Shown one piece after another: positions 43,621-51,954 of a stretch of DNA of 57,606 nucleotides (position 1 is its first letter; each line of letters opens with the position of its first letter). Origin of the DNA: an uncultured Oscillospiraceae bacterium (GTDB lineage Bacteria; Bacillota; Clostridia; Oscillospirales; Acutalibacteraceae); assembly GCA_900543305.1 (NCBI GenBank), contig UQQZ01000005.1, positions 1 to 57,606 of the forward strand, given 5' to 3'. The notes under the pieces were generated by a model. The model ran no database searches. It was not told the origin of the DNA and saw only the letters and a list, made by a program, of their open reading frames with translations. The position numbers and the translations under genes were made by a program.

Positions 43621-44124
43621 ATGGACGTCATGGACGCCATTTTGGACCGGTATTCTCTGCGGAGCTTTGCTCCCCGGGAAGTGGAAGAGGAAAAGCTTCA
43701 GAAAATTCTGGATGCGGGCCGGCTGGCTCCCACTGCCAGCAATCAGCAGCGGGTCAAGGTGGTAGTGGTCAAGGATCGTCAGGTGCGCAGCCAAGCCTGT
43801 CGTGGACAAACCTTTATTGGGGAAGCTCCTGTGGTTCTGGTAGTCTGCGCCGACCAGGAACGGACTATGCTCTGCGGCCAATCCGCCCGGGGCACAGACT
43901 GCACCATCTCCCTGGCTTTCATGTGTTTGGAAGCCGCAGAACAGGGAATCTTTGGGTGCTGGATTGGAGCCTTCTATCAGGATCAAGTCAAAGCACTTTT
44001 GGGAATTCCGGAAGACTACCTGGTAGCCGGCGTTTTCCCCATGGGATACCCCGAAGGGGATCCTGTCCGCAGGGAGAAAAAACCGTTGACGGAATTTTTC
44101 TCTGTGGACGCTTTCCAACCGTAA
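43621..44124 (+). CDS. Nitroreductase family FMN oxidoreductase
   Basis: A 167-residue nitroreductase. The FMN phosphate contact is DRYSLRSF (residues 9-16), SNQQ near residue 40 is the second contact, and GCWIGAF near residue 120 is also typical. The protein is on the short side of the family. It would reduce nitro, quinone or flavin-like substrates with NAD(P)H. GGAGG precedes the ATG. It closes the hydrolase/anSME transcript, being followed by a strong terminator. Confidence 0.9.
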   Translation: MDVMDAILDRYSLRSFAPREVEEEKLQKILDAGRLAPTASNQQRVKVVVVKDRQVRSQACRGQTFIGEAPVVLVVCADQERTMLCGQSARGTDCTISLAFMCLEAAEQGIFGCWIGAFYQDQVKALLGIPEDYLVAGVFPMGYPEGDPVRREKKPLTEFFSVDAFQP

Positions 44125-44144
44125 ATACATATTGCATTCACTTT

Positions 44145-44171
44145 GCCGGCGGAATCATCCGCCGGCTTTTG
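44145..44171 (+). terminator. Strong intrinsic terminator after the nitroreductase
   Basis: GCCGGCGGA pairs perfectly with TCCGCCGGC (loop ATCA), followed by TTTTG. Confidence 0.9.
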
Positions 44172-44281
44172 TTTCTTCAGAAATCTCCCCCATGAGACCG
44201 GCAAATGGTCCCGCCCTGCTGGACTTGCCTCCCAGATTGTGGTACAATGCCCTCAGCATCAACTTGAGGAGTGTTATACTT

Positions 44282-45220
44282 ATGTGGGATCAAACCATAG
44301 ACTTGCCTTCTCTGCTTCGTCGCCTGGAACGCCCGGAAGGCCCGGTGGACGTGGTTCTGGACACGGACACCGCCAATGAAATCGATGACCAGTTTGCTCT
44401 GTCCTATTTGTTGGCTTCTTCGGACAAGCTCCACACAAAAGCCATTTACGCCGCTCCCTTCTTCAACGACAATTCCAGCGGCCCTCAGGACGGCATGGAA
44501 AAAAGTTACCAGGAAATTCTCCGCTTATTGGAGTTGGCCCATTGCACCCAGTACCGTCAGGTGGTATTCAAAGGTGCCACCGGGTATCTTCCCGATGAAA
44601 ACACCCCGGTTTCCTCCCCCGCTTCCCAGGACCTGGCACAGCGGGCTATGGAATATTCTCCGGAACATCCTCTGTATGTGGTGGCCATTGGGGCTATCAC
44701 CAATGTGGCTTCCGCCTTGCTGCTAAACCCGGAGATTGCCTCCCGGATCGTGGTGGTTTGGCTGGGAGGGCACGCTTGGCACTGGCCCCACAATGAGGAA
44801 TTCAACGCCTGGCAGGATGTGGCGGCAGACCGGGTGGTCTTCGGCTGCGGCGCCGCTGTGGTTCAGCTTCCCTGCCAAGGAGTTGTTTCCACCTTCCACA
44901 CTTCCGGTCCCGAATTGGAATTCCACCTAAAAGGAAAGAACGCTCTATGCGACTATCTGGTTTCCATTGTGGAAGAGTCGGAGCGGGCGGCTGGATCGGG
45001 CCCTTGCTGGAGCCGTCCTATCTGGGATGTAACTGCTGTGGGTTGGCTGGTGAACAAAGCTTTTATGGAGGATCGGTTGGAGCCCCGTCCCATCTTCCAG
45101 TATGACAACCACTACAGCTTTGACAGAACACGCCATCCTGTGAAATACGTTTACTCCATCCATCGAGACAAGCTTTTTGCGGACCTGTTCCAAAAACTGG
45201 CTGCCTTGGGAAACAGCTGA
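44282..45220 (+). CDS. Inosine-uridine preferring nucleoside hydrolase family protein
   Basis: A 312-residue hydrolase. The calcium-binding cluster is DVVLDTDTANEIDDQFALSY, a variant of the usual DTDPGxDD with the same aspartates. VAIGAITNVASALLLNPEI is the conserved sugar-site region. The family splits nucleosides into base and ribose, which fits the phosphopentomutase gene further left. The start is ATG 44282 with GAGGAG upstream; about 50 codons of open frame before it lie across the terminator and are discarded. It is followed after 13 bp by a permease gene. Confidence 0.88.
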   Translation: MWDQTIDLPSLLRRLERPEGPVDVVLDTDTANEIDDQFALSYLLASSDKLHTKAIYAAPFFNDNSSGPQDGMEKSYQEILRLLELAHCTQYRQVVFKGATGYLPDENTPVSSPASQDLAQRAMEYSPEHPLYVVAIGAITNVASALLLNPEIASRIVVVWLGGHAWHWPHNEEFNAWQDVAADRVVFGCGAAVVQLPCQGVVSTFHTSGPELEFHLKGKNALCDYLVSIVEESERAAGSGPCWSRPIWDVTAVGWLVNKAFMEDRLEPRPIFQYDNHYSFDRTRHPVKYVYSIHRDKLFADLFQKLAALGNS

Positions 45221-45233
45221 GGCGGTGAGTCAA

Positions 45234-46337
45234 ATGAAAAAAATCCTCGCTTTTGTGCGGGGGGAGGTGGTGCTCACCGCAGCCGTAGTCTTGGCGGTGG
45301 TCTCCGCCTTTTTTGTCCCCCCCAGCCTCGACTATTTCTCTTACATCGATTGGGATACCCTGGCTCTGCTGTTCAGCCTGATGGCGGTGATGAAAGGATT
45401 CCAGAAGGAAGGGCTCTTTCAGTTTGTGGGAAGTTCCCTGCTCAAGCGCACTTCCACCTCTCGGACCATGCTTTTAGCTCTCGTTTTTTTGCCCTTTTTT
45501 TGCAGCATGGTCATCACCAACGACGTGTCCCTAATCACCTTTGTGCCCTTCGGCATCACGGTGCTCAAACTGGCCCGGCAGGAACATTTGGTGGTACCCT
45601 TGGTTGCCATGCAAACCCTGGCTGCCAACCTGGGCAGCATGTTGACTCCCATGGGAAATCCTCAGAATCTTTATCTGTATTCCCAATCCGGCATGGGCTT
45701 TGGAACTCTCTGTCTGATTATGCTCCCTTACAGCGTCATCTCCGCCTTGTGTCTGGTTCTCTGGATTCTCTGCTACCGGTCTCAACCTGTGATCCCCGTT
45801 GAGGTGGATGCCCAACTGGGAAGCCCACTGTCTCTGGACCTGTATGCCTTGGGATTCGGTCTTTGCCTTCTGGGAATCTTCGGTCTGGTTCCCCCATTGA
45901 TCATCGCGGCCATTGTCTTGGTCTTTCTTCTGATCAAGGACAGAAAGGTCCTCAAGGCAGTGGATTACTCCCTTTTGGGAACCTTTGCCGCCTTCTTTAT
46001 CTTTACGGGCAATTTGGCTGCTATCCCCTTTTTCCAGCAATTTCTCGCCTCTATCCTGGACGGATTCGTGGTACCGGTCTCCGTTCTGGCAAGCCAAGTG
46101 ATCAGCAACGTGCCTGCCGCCCTGCTTCTCTCCGGGTTTACCACCCAATGGGAAGATCTCATTATCGGCTGCAATCTGGGTGGCCTGGGCACTTTGATCG
46201 CCTCCATGGCCAGCCTTATTTCCTATAAATTTCTGGCAAAGGAATATCCCAAGGAACGCCGGAAATACTTTCTTTGGTTCACCCTCAGCAATGTGGCCAT
46301 GTTGGCCTTGCTTTTATTGGCAAATTTGCTCTTTTGA
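45234..46337 (+). CDS. ArsB/SLC13-type anion permease
   Basis: A 367-residue membrane protein with about ten to eleven helices. Two inverted repeats carry the substrate-loop patterns ITNDVSLITFVPF plus LTPMGNPQNLYLY in the first half and ISNVPAALLLSGF in the second, as in the ArsB/NhaD/SLC13 (ion transporter) superfamily. It is coupled to the nucleoside hydrolase gene, so an anion or organic acid linked to nucleoside use is possible, but the substrate cannot be told. No arsenic genes are nearby. Confidence 0.85.
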   Translation: MKKILAFVRGEVVLTAAVVLAVVSAFFVPPSLDYFSYIDWDTLALLFSLMAVMKGFQKEGLFQFVGSSLLKRTSTSRTMLLALVFLPFFCSMVITNDVSLITFVPFGITVLKLARQEHLVVPLVAMQTLAANLGSMLTPMGNPQNLYLYSQSGMGFGTLCLIMLPYSVISALCLVLWILCYRSQPVIPVEVDAQLGSPLSLDLYALGFGLCLLGIFGLVPPLIIAAIVLVFLLIKDRKVLKAVDYSLLGTFAAFFIFTGNLAAIPFFQQFLASILDGFVVPVSVLASQVISNVPAALLLSGFTTQWEDLIIGCNLGGLGTLIASMASLISYKFLAKEYPKERRKYFLWFTLSNVAMLALLLLANLLF

Positions 46338-46416
46338 ACCGTCTTTCCAAGAGTGTACGGATTTTTGTACTGCTAAAACCACTGTGTTAAATTTTCGTAA
46401 AATACAAGAAAAGAAC

Positions 46417-46445
46417 TTGTGCTTTTGCGGCGTCCCATTTATAAT
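46417..46445 (+). promoter_or_regulatory. Promoter of the Na/Pi cotransporter leader
   Basis: TTGTGC and TATAAT are 17 bp apart, 47 bp before the small leader frame and about 230 bp before the cotransporter gene. Confidence 0.6.
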
Positions 46446-46492
46446 ATTTTTGTAGTATTTTAAAAATGTGGGAAGTCACAAGGAGAATGAAC

Positions 46493-46558
46493 ATGGACCG
46501 CGACGGAAAACGCACTGCCACCGGGCAGTGGAATCGAGGAGAATGGTTCAAAGTTTAA
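46493..46558 (+). CDS. Possible 21-residue leader peptide
   Basis: ATG with AAGGAG 7-8 nt upstream opens a 21-codon frame (start MDRDGKRTATGQW, end GEWFKV) that includes a CACTGCC/GGCAGTG hairpin. It stops 3 bp before a terminator-like hairpin. The arrangement recalls attenuation leaders, though the peptide is not enriched in one amino acid. Confidence 0.4.
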   Translation: MDRDGKRTATGQWNRGEWFKV

Positions 46559-46561
46559 CAG

Positions 46562-46618
46562 AGCACGGCACAGCGCCTATTGCTTTCGCAGCAGGTGCCC
46601 GCCGTGCTTTTCTCTTTT
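46562..46618 (+). terminator. Terminator-like hairpin upstream of the Na/Pi cotransporter
   Basis: AGCACGGC pairs with GCCGTGCT over a long internal loop that can itself fold, and TTTTCTCTTTT follows. It lies between the promoter and the cotransporter gene, so it could attenuate that gene. Confidence 0.55.
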
Positions 46619-46672
46619 CCGTACTTTGTTAAGGTCCAGGGAAGATTCTGAGAGAAAAGGGGCATTGAGGTT

Positions 46673-48328
46673 ATGAGTATTACAAATGTGCTGTCTCTGC
46701 TGGGCGGCCTGGCTCTCTTCCTATACGGAATGCAGATGATGAGCTCCGGCCTGGAAGCCGCCGCCGGCAACCGGATGAAACGAATTCTGGAACGGTTGAC
46801 CTCCAACCGGATTTTGGGCGTTCTGGTAGGCGCGGTGATTACCGCCGTCATCCAGTCCTCCTCTGCCACCACGGTCATGGTGGTGGGATTCGTCAACTCC
46901 GGCATGATGACGTTGCGTCAAGCTGTCTGGGTCATCATGGGCGCCAACATCGGCACCACCATCACCGGCCAGCTGATCGCTTTGGACGCCGGTGCAATCG
47001 CTCCCTTGTTTGCCTTTGCGGGTGTGGTGCTGGTTGTATTTCTGAAGAAACCAATTGTCCGATATTATGGACAGATTATCGCCGGTCTTGGCATTCTCTT
47101 CATCGGCATGGATATGATGAGTTCCTCCATGATGCCCTTGCGGGAATCCGAGGCGTTTGTCAGCCTGATGACCCAGTTCAAGAATCCCATTTTGGGCATT
47201 TTGGCCGGCGCCCTGTTTACTGCCGTCATCCAGTCCTCCTCCGCTTCTGTGGGCATTTTGCAGGCCCTGGCTACCAGTGGACTCATCGGCCTGGACAGCG
47301 CCGTGTTCGTGCTCTTTGGACAGAATATCGGCACCTGCATCACCGCTGTACTTGCCTCCATCGGCACCAGCCGCAACGCCAAGCGTGCTACCATCATTCA
47401 TCTGATGTTCAATGTGATCGGCACCACGCTGTTCACCATTGTGTTCTCTCTGACGCCTTTGACGGACCTGATTGTCTCTTGGACGCCCGGGAATCCCTCC
47501 GCTCAGATTGCCAACACCCATACGCTCTTCAACATTGTCACCACCTTGCTGCTGCTGCCCTTTGGCACTTATCTGGCAAAGCTTTCCACCCGGATCCTTC
47601 CGGAACGGGCCACAGAAGCTGCAGAAAGCGGTGTCCATTGCCTGATGTATATCAAACCTTTAGAAGCTTCTGCGGAGCGTCATATCGGTACCTCCGCTAT
47701 CGCCCTGAACGGCGTTCAGCATGAGTTGGCCCGCATGGCAGGTATGGTCCTGGAAAATGTAGACGAGAGCTTCCGGGCCGTTTTGGAACGGGCTCCCGAC
47801 CGCTTGGATAAGGTGGAGGAAACCGAAGAGTATATCGACTACCTCAACAAGGAAATCTCCCGGTATATCTCCCATATCATCGTCTATGAAAACAACGAAC
47901 GTGACTCTGAACAAGTCAGTGGTTTCTTCAAAATCTCTAGCAACCTGGAACGGATCGGCGACCACGCCGTGAATATCTGTGAGTACACCAAACTGCTTCA
48001 GGAAAAACGCATTGGGTTCTCCTCCCAGGCCCGGGAAGAGATTCAGCAAATGCGGGAGACCAGCTTGGAATCCATCCGGATCCTGGGTGATATGAGCCGA
48101 GTGCCCCAGGACGTCTTGGAAAAGGTCTATGGTTTGGAACAGAAAATCGATGACATGACCTTGCAGTTCCGGCAAAACCAAATGGTCCGTCTTCGGGAAG
48201 GGACCTGTTCCGATGAAGCTTGTACCCTGTATTCGGAAATGCTGACGGACTTCGAACGAATCGGAGATCACATTCTGAACATTGGTCAAGAATTGGCTCC
48301 CAAGCCACAGCCCGTTGCCAAATCCTAA
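46673..48328 (+). CDS. Na+/phosphate cotransporter family protein with PhoU-like domain
   Basis: A 551-residue protein. Residues 1 to about 310 hold eight or so helices with two inverted repeats, each with a QSSSA motif (VITAVIQSSSATT and LFTAVIQSSSASV), as in NptA/SLC34-type carriers. Residues from about 330 form a PhoU-like helical domain (ISSNLERIGDHAVNI and LTDFERIGDHILNI are the two metal-binding repeats). It imports phosphate with Na+ and the PhoU part probably regulates it. The ATG is preceded by a weak GAGGTT. Confidence 0.92.
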   Translation: MSITNVLSLLGGLALFLYGMQMMSSGLEAAAGNRMKRILERLTSNRILGVLVGAVITAVIQSSSATTVMVVGFVNSGMMTLRQAVWVIMGANIGTTITGQLIALDAGAIAPLFAFAGVVLVVFLKKPIVRYYGQIIAGLGILFIGMDMMSSSMMPLRESEAFVSLMTQFKNPILGILAGALFTAVIQSSSASVGILQALATSGLIGLDSAVFVLFGQNIGTCITAVLASIGTSRNAKRATIIHLMFNVIGTTLFTIVFSLTPLTDLIVSWTPGNPSAQIANTHTLFNIVTTLLLLPFGTYLAKLSTRILPERATEAAESGVHCLMYIKPLEASAERHIGTSAIALNGVQHELARMAGMVLENVDESFRAVLERAPDRLDKVEETEEYIDYLNKEISRYISHIIVYENNERDSEQVSGFFKISSNLERIGDHAVNICEYTKLLQEKRIGFSSQAREEIQQMRETSLESIRILGDMSRVPQDVLEKVYGLEQKIDDMTLQFRQNQMVRLREGTCSDEACTLYSEMLTDFERIGDHILNIGQELAPKPQPVAKS

Positions 48329-48336
48329 CACATCTG

Positions 48337-48367
48337 TTCCCCGGGAAGTTTCCCGGGGAATTTTTTT
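48337..48367 (+). terminator. Strong terminator after the Na/Pi cotransporter
   Basis: TTCCCCGGGAA pairs perfectly with TTCCCGGGGAA and is followed by T7. Confidence 0.92.
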
Positions 48368-48372
48368 GGAGC

Positions 48373-48406
48373 AAAAAAGAGGGATGCAGTGGAAACTGCA
48401 CCCCTC
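48373..48406 (-). terminator. Terminator of the flavoprotein/sulfite-reductase fusion gene
   Basis: On the minus strand, GAGGGGTGCAGTTTCC folds with CACTGCATCCCTC and is followed by T6. It is 27 bp beyond the stop of the gene. Confidence 0.8.
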
Positions 48407-48432
48407 CTTCTATTTATTACTTTGATTTCACT

Positions 48433-51015
48433 TTAGCAGGTGGCTCCGCCCTTCAAATGCTTCTGAGCGGCCAGGTTCTGCTCCTTCCGCTCCAACAGAT
48501 CATTGGAGAGAAGCTGTTCCTGAACGTTCTCAAAGCCCAGCCGGGCAATGGTATCGGCAAAGCGCTCGCCGGTATTTCCCTGTTCCCGGAACAGAAGAAT
48601 GGCTTTCTCAATCACCTGAAGGACTTCTTCCTTGTCGGTGAACACCTTGTCCAAATAACGGCCATGGGCCACCTTCTTACCCCAACGACCGCCAATATAG
48701 ATGCGGTAGCCGCTAGTAAAGCCCTCTACAGCCTTGAAGGGACACTTGCCTACACAACGGCCACAATGGTTGCAGGCATTGTCATCGATGACCACCTTGC
48801 CATCCTTGACCACAGGCACGTTGATGGGACATGCGTTGACCACCTGGCACACCTTACACCCGCGGCATTTGTCCAGATTGATCTCCGGCACCTTCTGACC
48901 AATGACGCCCAAATCGTTCAAATCGGGTTTCACGCAGTTATTGGGACAACCGCCTACGGCAATCTTGAACTTGTGGGGAAGCTTGACCCCGCTGTAACCA
49001 TGGTAGAACCGCTCGTGAATCTCTTCACTGAGGGCAAAGGTATCGATCAAACCGTACTGGCAAGTAGTGCCCTTGCAGGAAACCACAGGACGCACCTTGG
49101 AGCCGGTACCGCCTGTCTCCAAGCCAGCCTGAGCCAGAAGCTGACGCAGGGGCTCAATGTTATCGAAGGGCACATGCTGGATTTCCATGGTCAAACGGGA
49201 GGTCATCGTCACCTGACCGTTGCCAAAACGCTCGGCAGCCTCGGTGATAGCCCGCATTTCTTCAGCGGTGATCTTGCCGTTGCGAGTGATCACTCGACCA
49301 TTAAAGCAGTCGGGCGTATTCTTGTCCCACAGGAATCCAAGACCTTTGACCCGGGTAACCTCTTCGGGGGAAACCGTGGCACCAGCTGCCTTGACCCGCA
49401 CCTCGTTAAAGTAAGTGGAGCCTTCCAGCACCTTGGTGTTGGTGTATCCATAGTAACGCAGGCGGTTCTGCAGGAAGTAGGCACGCTTGCCCTTGGCGCA
49501 GACCAGCAGAAGCTTTTCGTCCTTGGCAACGCCTTCCAAGGGACCATTGACCTTTGCCAGATCCACAAACAGCGCACCCCGAATGGTAGGCTGGGGATTT
49601 ACATCCAAAACAGTGTAACCTTCCGCAGCGCCCGCTGCATACTCCGCAGGCGTCATGCTGACCAGATCTCCGCACAGCTTGTTTTCCAGGACACAAACTG
49701 CCTGGACAAAGGGATGAATCGCCGTGGAGAAGGGAGGCGCATAGGCCAGGTCCAGGTTGTCGTAGTCTTCCACCTTGGCGCCCATGGAAATTCCCAGAAC
49801 CGCCAGGTCCACCATCTTATCCACCGCACCGGCACCCAGTACCTGAATACCCAAAAGCCGGTGGGTCTCCTGATCGGCGATGAGCTTCGTCACAAAAGAA
49901 TCGGCTCCCGGATAGTAATGGGCCTTATCATCGCAGACCGACAGAGCGGTGATTACCTGATAACCGGCTTCCCGGGCAGCTGCTTCCGTCAAACCGGTCC
50001 GGCCACAGTTGAGTCCGGGCAGTTTCACCACACCGGTACCCAACACGCCAGGATAGTTGACCTCTTTACCGGTCACTGCCTGGGCCAGAGTACGGCCTTC
50101 CAGGTTGGCAGAGGAACCCATGGGGGACCACTGAGGCTTCCCAGTAAGGCGGTTCTTCACCAGGGCGCAGTCGCCAGCAGCGTAGATGTGGGGCAGGTTG
50201 GTGTGGAGCTTTTCGTCCACTACCAGGGTACCCTTCACCATTTCCAATCCGGTATCCTGCAGGAATCCCGTGTTGGGACGGATGCCCACGGAGAACACAA
50301 CTGCCCCGCAGGAGATCTGGCCAGCAGTGGTGCGCAGACCGGAAACGGAGCCTTCTCCCAGAACGGCTTCCGCTTTGGTGCCGGTCAGGACTCGTACTCC
50401 CCGCTCCTGAAGCTTCCGCTTAACAAAGGCGCTCATCTCAGAATCCAGAACACCGGGCATCAGCTGGTTTTCCGCTTCCACCACCGTGACGGCGATCCCA
50501 CGGTCCAGCAGATTTTCCGTCAGCTCCAGGCCAATAAAGCCGCCGCCTACTACCACGGCACGCTTGACTCCCTGAGCTTCCAGGTAATCCCGCATGGAGA
50601 TGGCGTCGTCCGGGGTGCGCATCCGGAATACGCCAAACAGGTTTGTTCCCTCCAGAGGAGGCAGTACCGCAGACGCCCCCACTGCAATGACCAGTTCATC
50701 GTACTCGTAAACTTCCGTCTCTCCGGTTTCCAGATTCTTGGCCGTCACCTTCTGCGCCTGGGGATCTACCGCAACAGCTTCCCGCAGGGTGCGAACCTCC
50801 ACCTGGGTGAGTCCCTGGAATTTTTCCGGGGTATTCACAATCAGTTCGCTCTTGTCCTCAATGGACCCGCCTACATAATAGGGCAGTCCACAGCCTGCAT
50901 AGGAGATGTCTGCGCCCTTGGTGATCAATGTCACCTGGGCGGAACGGTCCTCCCGCTTACATTTGGCTGCGGTTTTCGTCCCAGCGGCTACGCCGCCGAT
51001 CACCAGAATTTTCAT
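48433..51015 (-). CDS. Fusion of CoA-disulfide-reductase-like flavoprotein, rhodanese-like, sulfite-reductase-like and ferredoxin domains
   Basis: An 860-residue multidomain redox enzyme starting at MKILVIGGVAAGTK (51015). Residues 1 to about 450 are a CoADR/NADH-oxidase-type FAD and NAD(P)-binding flavoprotein with the redox cysteine in SYAGCGLPYY (C42). About 460-540 is rhodanese-like with a cysteine in LLLVCAKGKRA. About 570-720 is a siroheme/[4Fe-4S] sulfite or nitrite reductase unit (CKGTTCQYG and GGCPNNC). The end has two ferredoxin clusters (CRGCKVCQ...CP and CNHCGRCVGKCP). It should move electrons from NAD(P)H to a sulfur substrate such as sulfite, polysulfide or CoA-persulfide in the cytoplasm (inference). 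It is 1 nt from the DUF134 gene upstream. Confidence 0.88.
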   Translation of the reverse strand: MKILVIGGVAAGTKTAAKCKREDRSAQVTLITKGADISYAGCGLPYYVGGSIEDKSELIVNTPEKFQGLTQVEVRTLREAVAVDPQAQKVTAKNLETGETEVYEYDELVIAVGASAVLPPLEGTNLFGVFRMRTPDDAISMRDYLEAQGVKRAVVVGGGFIGLELTENLLDRGIAVTVVEAENQLMPGVLDSEMSAFVKRKLQERGVRVLTGTKAEAVLGEGSVSGLRTTAGQISCGAVVFSVGIRPNTGFLQDTGLEMVKGTLVVDEKLHTNLPHIYAAGDCALVKNRLTGKPQWSPMGSSANLEGRTLAQAVTGKEVNYPGVLGTGVVKLPGLNCGRTGLTEAAAREAGYQVITALSVCDDKAHYYPGADSFVTKLIADQETHRLLGIQVLGAGAVDKMVDLAVLGISMGAKVEDYDNLDLAYAPPFSTAIHPFVQAVCVLENKLCGDLVSMTPAEYAAGAAEGYTVLDVNPQPTIRGALFVDLAKVNGPLEGVAKDEKLLLVCAKGKRAYFLQNRLRYYGYTNTKVLEGSTYFNEVRVKAAGATVSPEEVTRVKGLGFLWDKNTPDCFNGRVITRNGKITAEEMRAITEAAERFGNGQVTMTSRLTMEIQHVPFDNIEPLRQLLAQAGLETGGTGSKVRPVVSCKGTTCQYGLIDTFALSEEIHERFYHGYSGVKLPHKFKIAVGGCPNNCVKPDLNDLGVIGQKVPEINLDKCRGCKVCQVVNACPINVPVVKDGKVVIDDNACNHCGRCVGKCPFKAVEGFTSGYRIYIGGRWGKKVAHGRYLDKVFTDKEEVLQVIEKAILLFREQGNTGERFADTIARLGFENVQEQLLSNDLLERKEQNLAAQKHLKGGATC

Positions 51016-51016
51016 G

Positions 51017-51367
51017 TTATCCTTCCTTTCCCTGCCTGTGGCAGCAATAAGGTTCCCCGGCACATTCCGGCCGTGGGGCTGTGCAAACCATCACGTCACC
51101 GCCCTGGATCACCAGAGGCCTGCCTGTTACAAGGGCCTCCGCCACTTTTCCCCGGGCTTCCTCGTAAATCCGAGTGACTGTGGTGCGGGAAATGTTCATC
51201 CGGACCGCGCACTCTTCCTGAGTGTAGTGCCTGTAGTCCAAAAGGCGAATCACCTCATAGGCGTCCAGCCCCAAAATTACAGGCTCCGCTCCCTTGACCC
51301 CCTTCGGCAGAAATTCTGTCACCTGGGGCATGGAACATATGCAACGGCATTTACTGGGTCTGGCCAA
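51017..51367 (-). CDS. DUF134 family DNA-binding protein
   Basis: A 116-residue protein of the DUF134 family. The N-terminus MARPSKCRCI contains clustered cysteines. A sigma-70-region-4-like helix-turn-helix is at about 40-80 (DAYEVIRLLDYRHYTQEECA, MNISRTTVTRIYEEAR). The C-terminus has further cysteines and histidine (PYCCHRQ). It is a predicted regulator with a possible metal or Fe-S site. The start codon of the redox fusion lies 1 nt after its stop and the ribosome binding site of that gene overlaps its end, so it probably regulates or senses the same sulfur redox chemistry. Confidence 0.85.
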   Translation of the reverse strand: MARPSKCRCICSMPQVTEFLPKGVKGAEPVILGLDAYEVIRLLDYRHYTQEECAVRMNISRTTVTRIYEEARGKVAEALVTGRPLVIQGGDVMVCTAPRPECAGEPYCCHRQGKEG

Positions 51368-51403
51368 ATGCGCACCCTCCTTTCCAACAGTCCCGTTGCC
51401 CTA

Positions 51404-51432
51404 ATAATACCCTTGTTTTGGACATATGTCAA
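51404..51432 (-). promoter_or_regulatory. Promoter of the DUF134-redox fusion operon
   Basis: On the minus strand TTGACA and TATTAT are 17 bp apart, about 40 bp before the DUF134 start. Confidence 0.75.
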
Positions 51433-51647
51433 TAATAAAACCTGCCAATTTTCCCCTGTTTCTTTGGCCAGTTTCCCCCATTTTCTCCTGTAGATTCCAA
51501 CTCTTTCAATTATTTGAAACCGTCTTTCTACTGATTCCACAAAGGACTTTTTCTGCGTCCCTCCTTTTCACCTGTCACAAGTGGCATTACTGGCGAATAC
51601 TGTGATGGTAAAGGGGTTCCACCCCTTGGGAAAAAGGAGGGACTAAA

Positions 51648-51878
51648 GTGGAGGAAGAACCAAGCTTGGCCCAGCTTCGGGCAGGGCAGCAGGGGCAAGT
51701 GCAGGGATTGACCACCACAAGCTCCATGCGCCGCCGTCTCCAAGACTTGGGAATGGTACCCGGAGCTTTCGTGGAGTGTGTGGGAATCAGTCCTCTGGGG
51801 GATCCCGCCGCCTATCGGGTTCGCGGAGCGGTCATTGCTCTCCGCCGCAGGGATGCCCAGGCTGTTTTGCTCTATTGA
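51648..51878 (+). CDS. feoA: Ferrous iron transport protein A
   Basis: A 76-residue SH3-like FeoA protein: the core MRRRLQDLGMVPGAFVECVG, GDPAAYRVRG and the final ALRRRDAQAVLLY are typical. FeoA helps FeoB take up Fe(II). It starts at GTG with AAAGGAGG upstream. It is followed after 76 bp by feoB, with an intrinsic terminator between them. Confidence 0.93.
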   Translation: MEEEPSLAQLRAGQQGQVQGLTTTSSMRRRLQDLGMVPGAFVECVGISPLGDPAAYRVRGAVIALRRRDAQAVLLY

Positions 51879-51888
51879 TCGCGCGTTC

Positions 51889-51926
51889 GCGCCCGACTTC
51901 GGGGCCGCCCGGAGCGGGCGCTTTTT
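51889..51926 (+). terminator. Intrinsic terminator between feoA and feoB
   Basis: GCGCCCG pairs with CGGGCGC (the inner GGGCCGCCC can extend the fold) and T5 follows. Its place between two genes that work together suggests partial termination or conditional read-through. Confidence 0.75.
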
Positions 51927-51954
51927 CCATCTTTCTTTCAGGGAGTGTGATACC

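Noticed and set aside
46721..47638. 305-codon minus-strand frame opposite the Na/Pi cotransporter
   Set aside because: His/Gly/Gln/Asp-rich shadow frame without start signals.
48220..51177. 985-codon open frame on the plus strand
   Set aside because: It is antisense to the well-supported redox fusion gene and starts inside the Na/Pi cotransporter gene; a by-product of codon bias.
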